DNA from: Pontitalea aquivivens
GTDB lineage: Bacteria > Pseudomonadota > Alphaproteobacteria > Rhodobacterales > Rhodobacteraceae
Assembly: GCF_046507575.1 (NCBI RefSeq)
Contig: NZ_JBKFEY010000001.1
Location: forward strand, 496,001 to 560,000
Length of the DNA: 64,000 bases
Direction: 5' to 3'
This document shows, one piece after another, positions 35,019 through 43,659 of the stretch. A program made the translations under genes and the position numbers. Positions within the stretch are counted from its first letter, which is position 1, and the number at the start of each line of letters is the position of its first letter. The notes under the pieces are model-generated. The model saw nothing but the letters and a program-made list of their open reading frames with translations. It was not told the origin of the DNA and did no database searches.

Positions 35019-36002
35019 ATGAAGAAGCTGATGACGGGTGTGGCGCTGATGGCGCTGACGGGTTCGGCCGCCTGGGCCGCGGATGAGGTGAAGCTGCAGC
35101 TGAAATGGGTCACGCAGGCCCAGTTCGGCGGCTATTTCGTGGCGCTGGACAAGGGGTTTTATGAGGAAGAGGGCCTTGATGTCACGATCCTGCCCGGCGG
35201 CCCCGATATCGCGCCGCCGCAGGTGATGGCGGGGGGCGGGGCCGATGTGATGGTGGACTGGCTGCCATCCGCGCTGGCGGCGCGCGAAAAGGGCCTGCCG
35301 ATCGTGAACATCGCCCAGCCCTTCAAATCGTCGGGCATGATGCTGACCTGTCTGAAGGAATCGGGTGTGCAGTCGCCCGGGGACTTCAAGGGTAAGACGC
35401 TGGGTGTCTGGTTTGGCGGCAACGAATATCCCTTTCTGTCGTGGATGAGCACGCTGGGCCTGCCCACCAATGGCGGCGCGGATGGGGTCGAGGTGCTGAA
35501 ACAGGGCTTCAACGTCGATCCGCTGCTGCAAAAGCAGGCGGCGTGCATTTCGACCATGACCTACAACGAATACTGGCAGGTGATCGATGCGGGCATCGCG
35601 CCGGACGAACTGATCACCTTCAAGTATGAGGATCAGGGCGTGGCGACGCTGGAAGACGGGCTGTATGTGCTTGAGGACAACCTGAAAGATCCGGCGTTTG
35701 AGGACAAGATGGTCCGCTTTGTCCGCGCGTCCATGAAGGGCTGGAAATATGCCGAGGAAAACCCCGATGAGGCGGCGATGATCGTGCTGGACAATGATGA
35801 GACCGGCGCCCAGACGGAAACCCATCAGAAACGCATGATGGCCGAGATCGCCAAGCTGACCGCCGGATCGAACGGCGCGCTGGACCCGGCCGATTTCGAC
35901 CGGACGGTGGCCACGCTGATGGGGGGCGGATCGGATCCGGTGATTTCGAAAATGCCCGAGGGCGCCTGGACGCATCAGATCACCGACAAGGCGCTGCAGT
36001 AA
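35019..36002 (+). CDS. THI5/NMT1-like ABC substrate-binding protein
   Basis: 327 aa periplasmic protein with a signal peptide (residues 1-21, cleavage after AWA). The mature part starts VKLQLKWVTQAQFGGYFVALDKGFYEEEGLDVTILPGG, the typical NMT1/THI5 opening shared by proteins that bind pyrimidines such as HMP, riboflavin or sulfonates; ACISTMTYNEYWQ is the hinge region. As last gene of the dihydropyrimidinase operon, it probably binds uracil, thymine, dihydropyrimidines or ureido acids. GGAGAGCGAGA precedes the ATG. Confidence 0.9.
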   Translation: MKKLMTGVALMALTGSAAWAADEVKLQLKWVTQAQFGGYFVALDKGFYEEEGLDVTILPGGPDIAPPQVMAGGGADVMVDWLPSALAAREKGLPIVNIAQPFKSSGMMLTCLKESGVQSPGDFKGKTLGVWFGGNEYPFLSWMSTLGLPTNGGADGVEVLKQGFNVDPLLQKQAACISTMTYNEYWQVIDAGIAPDELITFKYEDQGVATLEDGLYVLEDNLKDPAFEDKMVRFVRASMKGWKYAEENPDEAAMIVLDNDETGAQTETHQKRMMAEIAKLTAGSNGALDPADFDRTVATLMGGGSDPVISKMPEGAWTHQITDKALQ

Positions 36003-36034
36003 GGCGCAGACAGCGGCGCTTGCGCCGACCCTGG

Positions 36035-36064
36035 CGCGCATCCCCGGGGATGCGCGCTTTTTCT
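36035..36064 (+). terminator. Rho-independent terminator of the pyrimidine operon
   Basis: A perfect 12-bp stem GCGCGCATCCCC/GGGGATGCGCGC followed by TTTTTCTTT, 33 nt after the binding-protein stop. Confidence 0.92.
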
Positions 36065-36130
36065 TTACCTTTGGCTGTTTTGATGGCGGCGACTCAGGCG
36101 CGACCTGAGGGTTCGATTTCGGGGGCGATC

Positions 36131-36595
36131 ATGGTGGCGCAGGCAGGGCCGGCGCATTCAGGGCGGGTGCCGGACGGGCAGGGCAGGTGGCGCTGGATCG
36201 CCGCGACCGGGATGGTGCTGGCGGTTGTGGCGGGGCTGTTCTACGGGATCTGGCGGCTGGCCCCGGTCCCGGCGCCGGGCTATCTGTTCGGCACACCGGA
36301 TATGACGGCCGAGGCGGGGTATTGCCTGGCGGTGGCGCGTGCCTCGCAGGGGATGACGCGGGGCAAGGTGGACGCGCAGATGACCGGGTTCATCGGCGAA
36401 CAGGCCGTCTTCTGGCTGCGCCGGCTGCGTGATCGGGGCGGTGGCCTTGCCGCCAACATCGCCGCGGGCGAGGCGGCCCTGGGCCGCGATCTGGCGCGCG
36501 GCGTGGTGACCGACAGCCAGCATCTGGCCACCGCCACCAAGCAATGCGGCTATCGCGCGGTGGAACTGGGTCATCGGTTCCGCGCCTTCCAATAG
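36131..36595 (+). CDS. Hypothetical single-pass membrane protein
   Basis: 154 aa. One transmembrane helix (WIAATGMVLAVVAGLFYGIWR, about residues 21-40) is followed by a periplasmic or cytoplasmic domain with two cysteines (GYCLAVA, KQCGYR) and an Ala-rich helical stretch. No family recognised. The open frame begins at 36020 but that part overlaps the upstream terminator; ATG 36131, with GGGGGCG before it, or ATG 36083, are plausible starts. Confidence 0.6.
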   Translation: MVAQAGPAHSGRVPDGQGRWRWIAATGMVLAVVAGLFYGIWRLAPVPAPGYLFGTPDMTAEAGYCLAVARASQGMTRGKVDAQMTGFIGEQAVFWLRRLRDRGGGLAANIAAGEAALGRDLARGVVTDSQHLATATKQCGYRAVELGHRFRAFQ

Positions 36596-36738
36596 CGCGG
36601 CGGAACCGGGTGCGGCATGACGCAAGGTCATGGGCGCGGGGCTTGATTGCAACCGCTTTCGCGGTCAGGATTTCGGTCACAATGGCAAGGACCGTGATGC
36701 CAGGAAGGATTGGGTCCCGGTTCGGCAAGGAGGATGGG

Positions 36739-36912
36739 ATGAAGATTGTGATGAATGGCCGCGCGGTGGGGGGCTGGCGCGCGGCGCTGGCAACGCTGGG
36801 CATGGCGGTGCTGGTTGCGGCCTGCGCCCCGGTGCAGGACGATGTCGGCCAGTGTGAACCCGGCGTCGAGACGATCAGCGAAATGGCGACCGTCACCCCG
36901 CCGGGCTGTTGA
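36739..36912 (+). CDS. Small predicted lipoprotein
   Basis: 57 aa. A lipoprotein signal peptide (about residues 1-28) ends in the lipobox LVAAC, so Cys29 would be acylated; the mature peptide is only ~29 aa with two further cysteines (VGQCEPG and the C-terminal PPGC), which might form a disulfide. AAGGAGG lies 5 nt before ATG 36739. Unknown function; too short to classify. Confidence 0.6.
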   Translation: MKIVMNGRAVGGWRAALATLGMAVLVAACAPVQDDVGQCEPGVETISEMATVTPPGC

Positions 36913-37007
36913 GCTTTGGGGCCGGGGCGCCGGGCCGGGCTGCCGTGGTCTTGTAAAAACCTTTTGGCCCCGGCGGTTTCCGTGTAAATTCCCGGGCGGA
37001 GGTTTCG

Positions 37008-38345
37008 ATGGCCCGTTCCGCCCTGACCGGCACCCGCATTCGCGAACGTCGCACCGCGCTGCGCATGAAGCAGGCCGATCTGGCCCGCGCGGTGGGCGTG
37101 TCGCCCGCTTATCTGAACCTGATCGAACACAACCGCCGCCGGGTCAGCGACAGCCTGCTGGATCAGCTGGCCGGCGCGCTGTCGGTCGATCCTCTGGCGC
37201 TGTCCGAGGGGGCCGAAGGCGCGTTGTTTGACGGTCTGCGCGAGGCGGCGGCGGGGGCGGGGCTGGGCGATCCGCTGTCGGCGGCGCCCGAACTGGACCG
37301 GATTGAGGAATTCGTGGGCCGCTTTCCCGGCTGGGCGGCGGTCCTGGCGGGGGGGCAGGCGCGGGTCGCGCAGCTGGAACGCGTCGTCGAAGGCTATGCA
37401 GAACGCATGGCGCAGGACCCGTTCCTGCTGGCCTCATTGCATGAGGTGCTGTCGGCGGTGACCTCGCTTCGGTCCACGGCGGCGATTCTGGTCGAGGCCG
37501 AGGATATCGAACCGCGGTGGCGCGCGCGCTTTTTGCGCACCATTCAGGAAGAAAGCCTGCGCCTGTCGGACACGGCCGAGGCGCTGGTTGGCTATCTCGA
37601 TACGCTTGATGAGGCCGAGACGGGCCTGTCCTCGCCGCAGGAGGAACTGGAGGCCTGGCTGGCCGCGCGCGGCTGGCATCTGGAAGAGGTCGAACGCCCC
37701 GGCCGGTTCGACCCCGAGACGGTCATCGCGGGGGTGCCGGAACTGGCCAGCGGGGCGGGGCGCACGCTGGCGCGGATGTATCTGGACCGCGCCGCCGCCG
37801 ATGCGCGCGCGCTGCCCATGGCCCGTCTGCGCGCCGCCCTTGCCGCCGAGGGCCCTGAACCCGGGCGCATCGCCGCGCGCGTCGGGGTGCCGCTGCCGGT
37901 GGTGTTCCGCCGCCTGGCCAGCCTGCCCGCGGGAACCGATGGCCTGCCCGCGCCGGGCCTTGTGGTCTGCGACGGGTCCGGCACGCTGACCTTTCGCCGC
38001 CCCCTGCCGGGCTTTGCGCTGCCACGGTTCGGCGCGGCCTGTCCGCTTTGGCCGCTGTATGAGGCGCTGGCCCGGCCGATGCAGCCGATCCGCGCCGTGG
38101 TCGATATGGCCGGGCGCCTGCCGCAGCGTTTCCTGACCTATGCCTTCTGCGAACCGCGCGCGCCCGCGGGTTTTGACGGTCCGGTTCTGGCCGAGGCCTT
38201 CATGCTGATCCTGCCCGCCCCCCCCGAACGTGCCGCATCCGAACGTGCGGTCGGCTCTTCGTGCCGGATCTGCCCGCGCGCCGCCTGCCCGGGCCGGCGC
38301 GAGCCTTCGATCCTGACCGAGGGCCAGGCCCCGCGCGGTGTTTGA
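37008..38345 (+). CDS. XRE-family ScfR/RamB-type regulator (DUF2083)
   Basis: 445 aa. N-terminal XRE helix-turn-helix (about residues 9-64, with MKQADLARAVGVSPAYLNLIEHNRR), a helical middle, and a C-terminal short-chain fatty acyl regulator domain ending with the cysteine pattern SCRICPRAACPGR. RamB and related ScfR proteins control acetate, glyoxylate and propionate metabolism. Here it precedes an orphan receiver and a symporter-histidine kinase, an arrangement that suggests a shared role in sensing a short carboxylic acid. GGAGG precedes the ATG. Confidence 0.88.
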   Translation: MARSALTGTRIRERRTALRMKQADLARAVGVSPAYLNLIEHNRRRVSDSLLDQLAGALSVDPLALSEGAEGALFDGLREAAAGAGLGDPLSAAPELDRIEEFVGRFPGWAAVLAGGQARVAQLERVVEGYAERMAQDPFLLASLHEVLSAVTSLRSTAAILVEAEDIEPRWRARFLRTIQEESLRLSDTAEALVGYLDTLDEAETGLSSPQEELEAWLAARGWHLEEVERPGRFDPETVIAGVPELASGAGRTLARMYLDRAAADARALPMARLRAALAAEGPEPGRIAARVGVPLPVVFRRLASLPAGTDGLPAPGLVVCDGSGTLTFRRPLPGFALPRFGAACPLWPLYEALARPMQPIRAVVDMAGRLPQRFLTYAFCEPRAPAGFDGPVLAEAFMLILPAPPERAASERAVGSSCRICPRAACPGRREPSILTEGQAPRGV

Positions 38346-38399
38346 CACGCGCCCCGCGCCCCGCAATAGTCGGCACCGGGGAAGAGGAGATGGCGCAGA

Positions 38400-38780
38400 A
38401 TGTCGGGCAGACATGTGCTTCTGATCGAGGATGAGCCGCATATCGCCGAGGCGATCCGGTTCATCCTGTCGCGCGCGGGCTGGCAGGTGTCGCTGCAGCA
38501 CGATGGGATGGCGGCGATGGCGGCGATTGCCGCGGCGCGACCGGATGTGGTGATCCTGGATCTGATGCTGCCGGGCCGGTCGGGGCTGGAAATCCTGTCC
38601 GATCTGCGCGCCGATGCGCGTTTTACGGGGCTGCCGGTGCTGATGCTGACCGCGCGCGGTCAGCAGCGTGACCGCGAGGCCGCGGCGCGCGCCGGGGCCA
38701 GTGCGTTCCTGTCCAAGCCCTTTGCCAATGCCGATGTGCTGGCCGCCGTGCGCGCGCTGGCCGACGGCGGGCCGGTCTGA
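38400..38780 (+). CDS. Single-domain response regulator
   Basis: 126 aa receiver domain only, no output domain. Acidic pair Glu10-Asp11, phosphoacceptor Asp54, Thr84 and Lys106 are all present, so it should be phosphorylated. It lies 54 bp after the ScfR gene and is followed by a small membrane protein and the SSS-type histidine kinase, the probable phosphate donor. Confidence 0.92.
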   Translation: MSGRHVLLIEDEPHIAEAIRFILSRAGWQVSLQHDGMAAMAAIAAARPDVVILDLMLPGRSGLEILSDLRADARFTGLPVLMLTARGQQRDREAAARAGASAFLSKPFANADVLAAVRALADGGPV

Positions 38781-38781
38781 G

Positions 38782-39066
38782 ATGTCGGCCGCCGGCCAGC
38801 CGCTGTTCCTGGCCCGCCGGTCCTACCGGCGGCGCCGGATGATGGATGCGGTGCGGCTGTTGCCGCTTCTGGGGGCGGTGCTGGTGATGCTGCCCACGCT
38901 GTGGCAGCCCGCCCATACGCCCGAGCCCGATACCGCGCGCGGCACCATCTATCTGTTCGCGGTCTGGGTCTTTCTGATCCTGGCCGCCTTTGGGTTGTCG
39001 CGCGCGCTGGGCCCCGCGCCCGAGGATGAAGAGGTCGCCGAAGGCAGCAACGGACCGGGGGACTAG
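38782..39066 (+). CDS. Small two-helix membrane protein
   Basis: 94 aa with two predicted helices (VRLLPLLGAVLVMLPTLW and TIYLFAVWVFLILAAFGL) joined by a short loop, and an acidic tail (PEDEEVAEGSNG). No recognised family. It begins 1 nt after the receiver stop and ends 3 nt before the sensor kinase, so it is co-translated with both and may be an accessory to the sensor. Confidence 0.75.
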   Translation: MSAAGQPLFLARRSYRRRRMMDAVRLLPLLGAVLVMLPTLWQPAHTPEPDTARGTIYLFAVWVFLILAAFGLSRALGPAPEDEEVAEGSNGPGD

Positions 39067-39069
39067 GCG

Positions 39070-41778
39070 ATGCCCTTCAACGTTCTGGTCGCGGTTTGTC
39101 TGGTCTATGTGATCATCCTGTTCGCGGTGGCCTTTGAGGTCGAGCGGCGCGAGATGCGCGGCCGGCGCGTGCGGTTTTTGCGCAGTCCCATCGTCTATAC
39201 GCTGTCGCTGTCGATCTATTGCACCGCCTGGACCTTTTACGGCGCGGTGGGCTATGCGGCGCGTTCCGGGCTGGAATTCGTGACGATCTATCTGGGCCCG
39301 ACGCTGGTGTTCGTGGGCTGGTGGTGGATATTGCGCAAGCTGGTGCGGATCGGCCGGGCGCAGCGGGTGACCTCGATCGCCGATCTGATCTCAAGCCGCT
39401 ATGGCAAGTCGAACACCCTGGGTGTGATCGTCACGCTGATGGCGGTGGCGTCCTACACGCCCTATATCGCGCTGCAGCTGCAATCGGTCACGCTGAGCTT
39501 CGGGGTCTTTGCCGCCGATGCGCCGCTGGGCTGGGCGCTGCCGGATCAGGGGGCGACGGCGCTGTGGCTGGCGGGGGGGCTGGCGCTGTTCACCATCCTG
39601 TTCGGCACGCGCAACCTGGATGCCAACGAACGCCATCACGGTGTGGTCATGGCCATTGCGCTGGAAGCGGTGATGAAGCTGGTGGCGCTGCTGGCGGTGG
39701 GGATATTCGTGGTCTGGGGGCTGGCGGGGGGCGTGGCGGATGTGCTGGCGCGCATCGACGCCTCGGCGATTTCGGACTGGCGCTTGCAGCCGGGCCGCTG
39801 GGCGGGGCTGACCTTCGTGTCCGCCGCCGCCATCCTGACCCTGCCGCGGATGTTTCAGGTGATGGTGGTGGAAAACACCGATGAACGCCATCTGGCCACC
39901 GCCAGCTGGGCCTTTCCCGCCTATCTGATGCTGATGAGCCTGTTTGTCGTGCCGATCGCGGTGATCGGTCTGGAACGGATGCCGCCGGGCACCAACCCGG
40001 ATCTGTTCGTGCTGACCCTGCCGTTGGCCGCGGGTGAGGGGGGGCTGGCGCTGCTGGCCTTTCTGGGCGGGTTTTCCTCGGCGACCTCGATGGTGATCGT
40101 GGCGGCGATCGCGCTGGCGACGATGGTGTCGAACCATATCGTCACGCCGCTGTGGCTGGCGTTGCGGGCGGGATCGGCGCGCGCGCCGGGCGATGTGCGC
40201 GGGCTGGTGCTGATGTCGCGGCGGCTGTCGATCGCGGTGGTGCTGGCGATGGGCTATGGCTATTTCCGCCTTTCGGGCGGGTCGGCGGCGCTGGCGGCGA
40301 TCGGGCTGATCGCCTTTGTGGGCACCGCGCAGGTGCTGCCCGCGATGATCGGGGGCATCTTCTGGCGCGGGGGGACGCGGTCGGGCGCGATCGCGGGGCT
40401 AACCCTGGGCTTTGCGATCTGGCTTTACACGCTGTTCCTGCCGTCCTTTGGCGAGGATGGCCTGATTTCCGCCGCCGTCCTGGCCGAGGGGCCCTTTGGC
40501 ATCGGCTGGCTGCGCCCGCGTGCGCTGTTCGGGATCGAGGGGCTGGACCCCTTGCTGCATGCGCTGTTCTGGTCGCTTTTGCTGAACACGGCGGCCTTCC
40601 TGGGGGTGTCGCTGTTTTCCTTCCCCGGCCCGATGGAGCGGCTTCAGGGCGTGGCCTTCGTCAACATTTTCGATCAGGCGCCCGGCACGCGCAGCTGGTC
40701 GCGGGGCCAGGCCGAGGCCGAGGACCTGCTGTCGATGTCCCAGCGCATCCTGGGCGTGGATGAGGCGCAGCGATTCTTTCAGGCCGAGGCGGCGGCGCAG
40801 GGCAAGGCGGGCTTTTTGCCCGACACCACCCCCGATTTCATCGCCCGGCTGGAACGCCAGCTGGCGGGATCGGTGGGGGCGGCGACGGCCCATGCGATGA
40901 TCGCGCAGCTGTCGGGCGGGGCCAGTGTTTCGGTGCAGGATCTGATCGCGGTGGCGGGCGAGGCGGCCGAGATCAAGGAATATTCCGCCCAGCTGGAAGC
41001 CAAGTCCGAGGAACTGGTCCGCACCGCGCGCGCGCTGCGCGAGGCCAATGACAAGCTGACCGAACTGTCGGTGCAGAAGGATGCCTTCCTGGGCCAGATC
41101 AGCCATGAATTGCGCACGCCGATGACCTCGATCCGGGCGTTTTCCGAAATCCTGATGGAACCCGACCTGCCCGAGCCGATGCGCGCCCAATATGCCGAAA
41201 TCATCCACGAAGAGGCCCGCCGGCTGACCCGGCTGCTGGATGATCTGCTGGACCTCAGCGTGCTGGAAAACCGCAAGGCGCAGCTGAACATCACAGTGGC
41301 CAACCTGCATGATCTGATCAGCCGCGCGGTCACGGCGGCCTCATCCTCGCGCGCGGAACGCCCGTTCCGTATTGAACGCGATCCGGCCGCCGAACACATG
41401 CCGGTCTTTACCGATGCCGACCGGCTGGTGCAGGTGTTCATCAACCTGATCGCGAACGCGCGCAAATATTGCGATGCCGACCGCCCCGTGCTGCGCATCG
41501 AGGTCAAGCAACGCGCAGGCCGCGTGCAGGTGGATTTCATCGACAACGGTTCGGGCATCCCGAAAAAGGCGCAAGGCCTGATCTTTGAGAAATTCTCGCG
41601 CCTGACGGATACGTCGAAGGCGGGGGGCGCGGGACTGGGGCTGGCGATCTGCCGCGAGATCATGGTGAATCTGGGCGGCACGATCGATTATGTGCCCGGA
41701 CAGGGGGGCGCGGCCTTTCGCGTGACACTGCCCCTGCGCCGGCGGGATGCGGCAGCGGGGGCCGATCCGGGCGCGTAG
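39070..41778 (+). CDS. Sodium:solute symporter-like sensor histidine kinase
   Basis: 902 aa fusion. The first ~500 residues form an SSS-family domain of about 12-13 helices; a linker with a coiled-coil stretch (AQLEAKSEELVRTARALREA, about 640-660) leads to HisKA with His679 in QISHELRTP and a HATPase domain with N-box NLIANARKYC, G1 DNGSGIP and GLGLAI. The layout resembles CbrA and CrbS, sensors of carbon and acetate status, but there is no STAC or PAS domain obvious here. Likely phosphorylates the receiver at 38400. Confidence 0.93.
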   Translation: MPFNVLVAVCLVYVIILFAVAFEVERREMRGRRVRFLRSPIVYTLSLSIYCTAWTFYGAVGYAARSGLEFVTIYLGPTLVFVGWWWILRKLVRIGRAQRVTSIADLISSRYGKSNTLGVIVTLMAVASYTPYIALQLQSVTLSFGVFAADAPLGWALPDQGATALWLAGGLALFTILFGTRNLDANERHHGVVMAIALEAVMKLVALLAVGIFVVWGLAGGVADVLARIDASAISDWRLQPGRWAGLTFVSAAAILTLPRMFQVMVVENTDERHLATASWAFPAYLMLMSLFVVPIAVIGLERMPPGTNPDLFVLTLPLAAGEGGLALLAFLGGFSSATSMVIVAAIALATMVSNHIVTPLWLALRAGSARAPGDVRGLVLMSRRLSIAVVLAMGYGYFRLSGGSAALAAIGLIAFVGTAQVLPAMIGGIFWRGGTRSGAIAGLTLGFAIWLYTLFLPSFGEDGLISAAVLAEGPFGIGWLRPRALFGIEGLDPLLHALFWSLLLNTAAFLGVSLFSFPGPMERLQGVAFVNIFDQAPGTRSWSRGQAEAEDLLSMSQRILGVDEAQRFFQAEAAAQGKAGFLPDTTPDFIARLERQLAGSVGAATAHAMIAQLSGGASVSVQDLIAVAGEAAEIKEYSAQLEAKSEELVRTARALREANDKLTELSVQKDAFLGQISHELRTPMTSIRAFSEILMEPDLPEPMRAQYAEIIHEEARRLTRLLDDLLDLSVLENRKAQLNITVANLHDLISRAVTAASSSRAERPFRIERDPAAEHMPVFTDADRLVQVFINLIANARKYCDADRPVLRIEVKQRAGRVQVDFIDNGSGIPKKAQGLIFEKFSRLTDTSKAGGAGLGLAICREIMVNLGGTIDYVPGQGGAAFRVTLPLRRRDAAAGADPGA

Positions 41779-41887
41779 GCCGGAACGGAAAAGGAACGGC
41801 TGGCAACGATTTCTAAACCTTGATCTGCGATGCCTTCGGACAAGGCCCCTGCCGGGGGCTTGCGGGGGCGAAGACGGGACCAGGCGG

Positions 41888-43123
41888 ATGACCAGCGACA
41901 GGCTTCATACGGTGTTGCGCAAAAAGGCCGAGGCGGGCAAGCCGCCGCCGCCCCTGGCGCCGATGACACCGGACCGGGCGATTTCGCAGGCGCTGGTGCG
42001 GGCGACGCAGGACCGGCTTAACCTGCCGTTGCAGGTGGTCGAGCTGAAGGAAACGCGCATGACGCTGGCGGATCTGCCCGAGGCGCTGGAAGATCTGTCG
42101 CTGCTGGCGATGATCGAAGGTCCGGGTGAGGGGCTGGGCCTGGTGGCGTTGCCGCCGCCGATGATGTCGGCCCTGATCGAGGCGCAGACGATGGGCCGCC
42201 TGTCCGCCCATGCCCCGCCCGCCCGCCGCCCGACGCGGACCGATGCGACGATGTCGGCCGATTTCATCGACACGGTGCTGGCCGCGGTGGAAGAGGCCCT
42301 GGCCGCGGATGAGGCGATCACCTGGGCGGGCGGGTTCCGTTATGCCTCATTCCTGGATGATCCGCGCCCGCTGGGGCTTTTGCTGGAAGATGTGTCCTAT
42401 CGCGTCTGGCGGGTGCAGCTGCGCCTGGGTACGGGGGGCGCGCGTGAGGCGGGGTTTCTTTGGGCGGTTCCCGCACAGGGCCGTGGCCCGGGGCCGGATC
42501 GGATCGCGGTGGCCCGGCGCGGGGCGGCGGATCCGGCGGTGGGGGGCGATGCCCCCGATGTCCCCGATACGCAGGCGCAGTGGCAGACGCAGATGCAACG
42601 GTCGGTCCTTGCCGCGCCGGTGACGCTGAACGCGGTGCTGCATCGCATGACCGTGCCGCTGTCGGCGGTGCTGTCGCTGCGGGTGGGCATGGACATCCCC
42701 TTGCCGGCCGATGCGCTGGAAACCCTGCGTCTGGAAGGCAGCGGCGGGCGGCATGTCGCGGGCGGGCGGCTGGGCCAGGCGCGCGGGATGCGGGCGTTGC
42801 GCGTGGTGCCGCGCAGTGAGACGGATGAGGACGAACCGGGGGACGGCAGCAGCCCCGAGGCGGCGGGCGCGACGCTGGCGCCGATGCCCCGGCCCTCGGC
42901 CCGGATGGCGACCTTGCCGCCCGGTTTCCTGTCCGACAATGCCCGCAATGAGGCGCGCGCCTTCGATCTGGACCTGCCCGCGCCCGGCCCTGCGCCCGAC
43001 GGTTCCGGGGCTGGCGCGCCCGGCCTTGCCGCAGGCCTGGACCCGCCGGGCGCGGGGCTTGATCCGGCGCCGTCGGATGACGGGGCGGGGCTGGTGCCGC
43101 TGCGCATGGGCTCGGCCTTCTAG
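41888..43123 (+). CDS. FliM/FliN-family flagellar motor switch-like protein
   Basis: 411 aa. The middle resembles the FliM body, and a SpoA/FliN-type C-terminal domain is at about 230-320 (VTLNAVLHRMTVPLSAVLSLRVGMDIPLPADALETLRL, read in parts). The last ~90 residues are low-complexity Pro/Gly/Ala. In Rhodobacterales such an odd FliM-like protein is found outside the flagellar cluster. ATG 41888 is chosen over the longer open frame, which reaches into the sensor kinase gene. The N-terminal CheY-P-binding motif of FliM is not evident. Confidence 0.7.
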   Translation: MTSDRLHTVLRKKAEAGKPPPPLAPMTPDRAISQALVRATQDRLNLPLQVVELKETRMTLADLPEALEDLSLLAMIEGPGEGLGLVALPPPMMSALIEAQTMGRLSAHAPPARRPTRTDATMSADFIDTVLAAVEEALAADEAITWAGGFRYASFLDDPRPLGLLLEDVSYRVWRVQLRLGTGGAREAGFLWAVPAQGRGPGPDRIAVARRGAADPAVGGDAPDVPDTQAQWQTQMQRSVLAAPVTLNAVLHRMTVPLSAVLSLRVGMDIPLPADALETLRLEGSGGRHVAGGRLGQARGMRALRVVPRSETDEDEPGDGSSPEAAGATLAPMPRPSARMATLPPGFLSDNARNEARAFDLDLPAPGPAPDGSGAGAPGLAAGLDPPGAGLDPAPSDDGAGLVPLRMGSAF

Positions 43124-43209
43124 GGCGCGCCGCGCCACCCGGGGCGGGGGCGGGGCCCATGGAAAGGGCCATGCAAGGGGCGGTGCGTGACCTCCGCCTG
43201 TCACCCGGA

Positions 43210-43659
43210 TCAGGCGTCCTGTTGCGGCATGGGGCGGTCGATCCGGTCCAGCAGGCCGCGCAGCGCAGGCGCAACCGCCATGCCGGCCACCATGGCGGCC
43301 ACGAACAGCGCGCCCTGCCAGCCACCAAAGCTCAGCTGCGCCAGTGCGGGTCCCGGGCACAGCCCCGCGATGCCCCAGCCCGCCCCGAACAGCAGCGACC
43401 CCACCACAAGGTTGCGATCCACCACCGGGGGCTGCGGGCGCGGGATCGGATCGCCCAGCACCGCGCGCCCGCGCCGGTCCGCCAGACGCCAGACAAGGAC
43501 CATGGGCACCACCGCACCCCCCATGACGAAGGCAAGCGTCGGGTCCCAGGCGCCGAACACGTCCAGCCAGCCCTGCACCTTGGTCGTATCCACCATGCCC
43601 GAGACCAGAAGCCCCGCGCCGAACAGCCCACCGGCGATAAAGGCGAACAGGTTGCGCAT
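43210..43659 (-). CDS. YeeE/YedE family protein, second half-size subunit
   Basis: 149 aa with about four helices and the family motif LCPGPA (cysteine in a membrane-embedded CPGPA). It is coupled by TGATG to the upstream half-size gene. The pair corresponds to the split YeeE/YedE (PmpA/PmpB-like) proteins linked to thiosulfate or sulfur-compound uptake; single-chain YeeE (TsuA) imports thiosulfate. Confidence 0.88.
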   Translation of the reverse strand: MRNLFAFIAGGLFGAGLLVSGMVDTTKVQGWLDVFGAWDPTLAFVMGGAVVPMVLVWRLADRRGRAVLGDPIPRPQPPVVDRNLVVGSLLFGAGWGIAGLCPGPALAQLSFGGWQGALFVAAMVAGMAVAPALRGLLDRIDRPMPQQDA

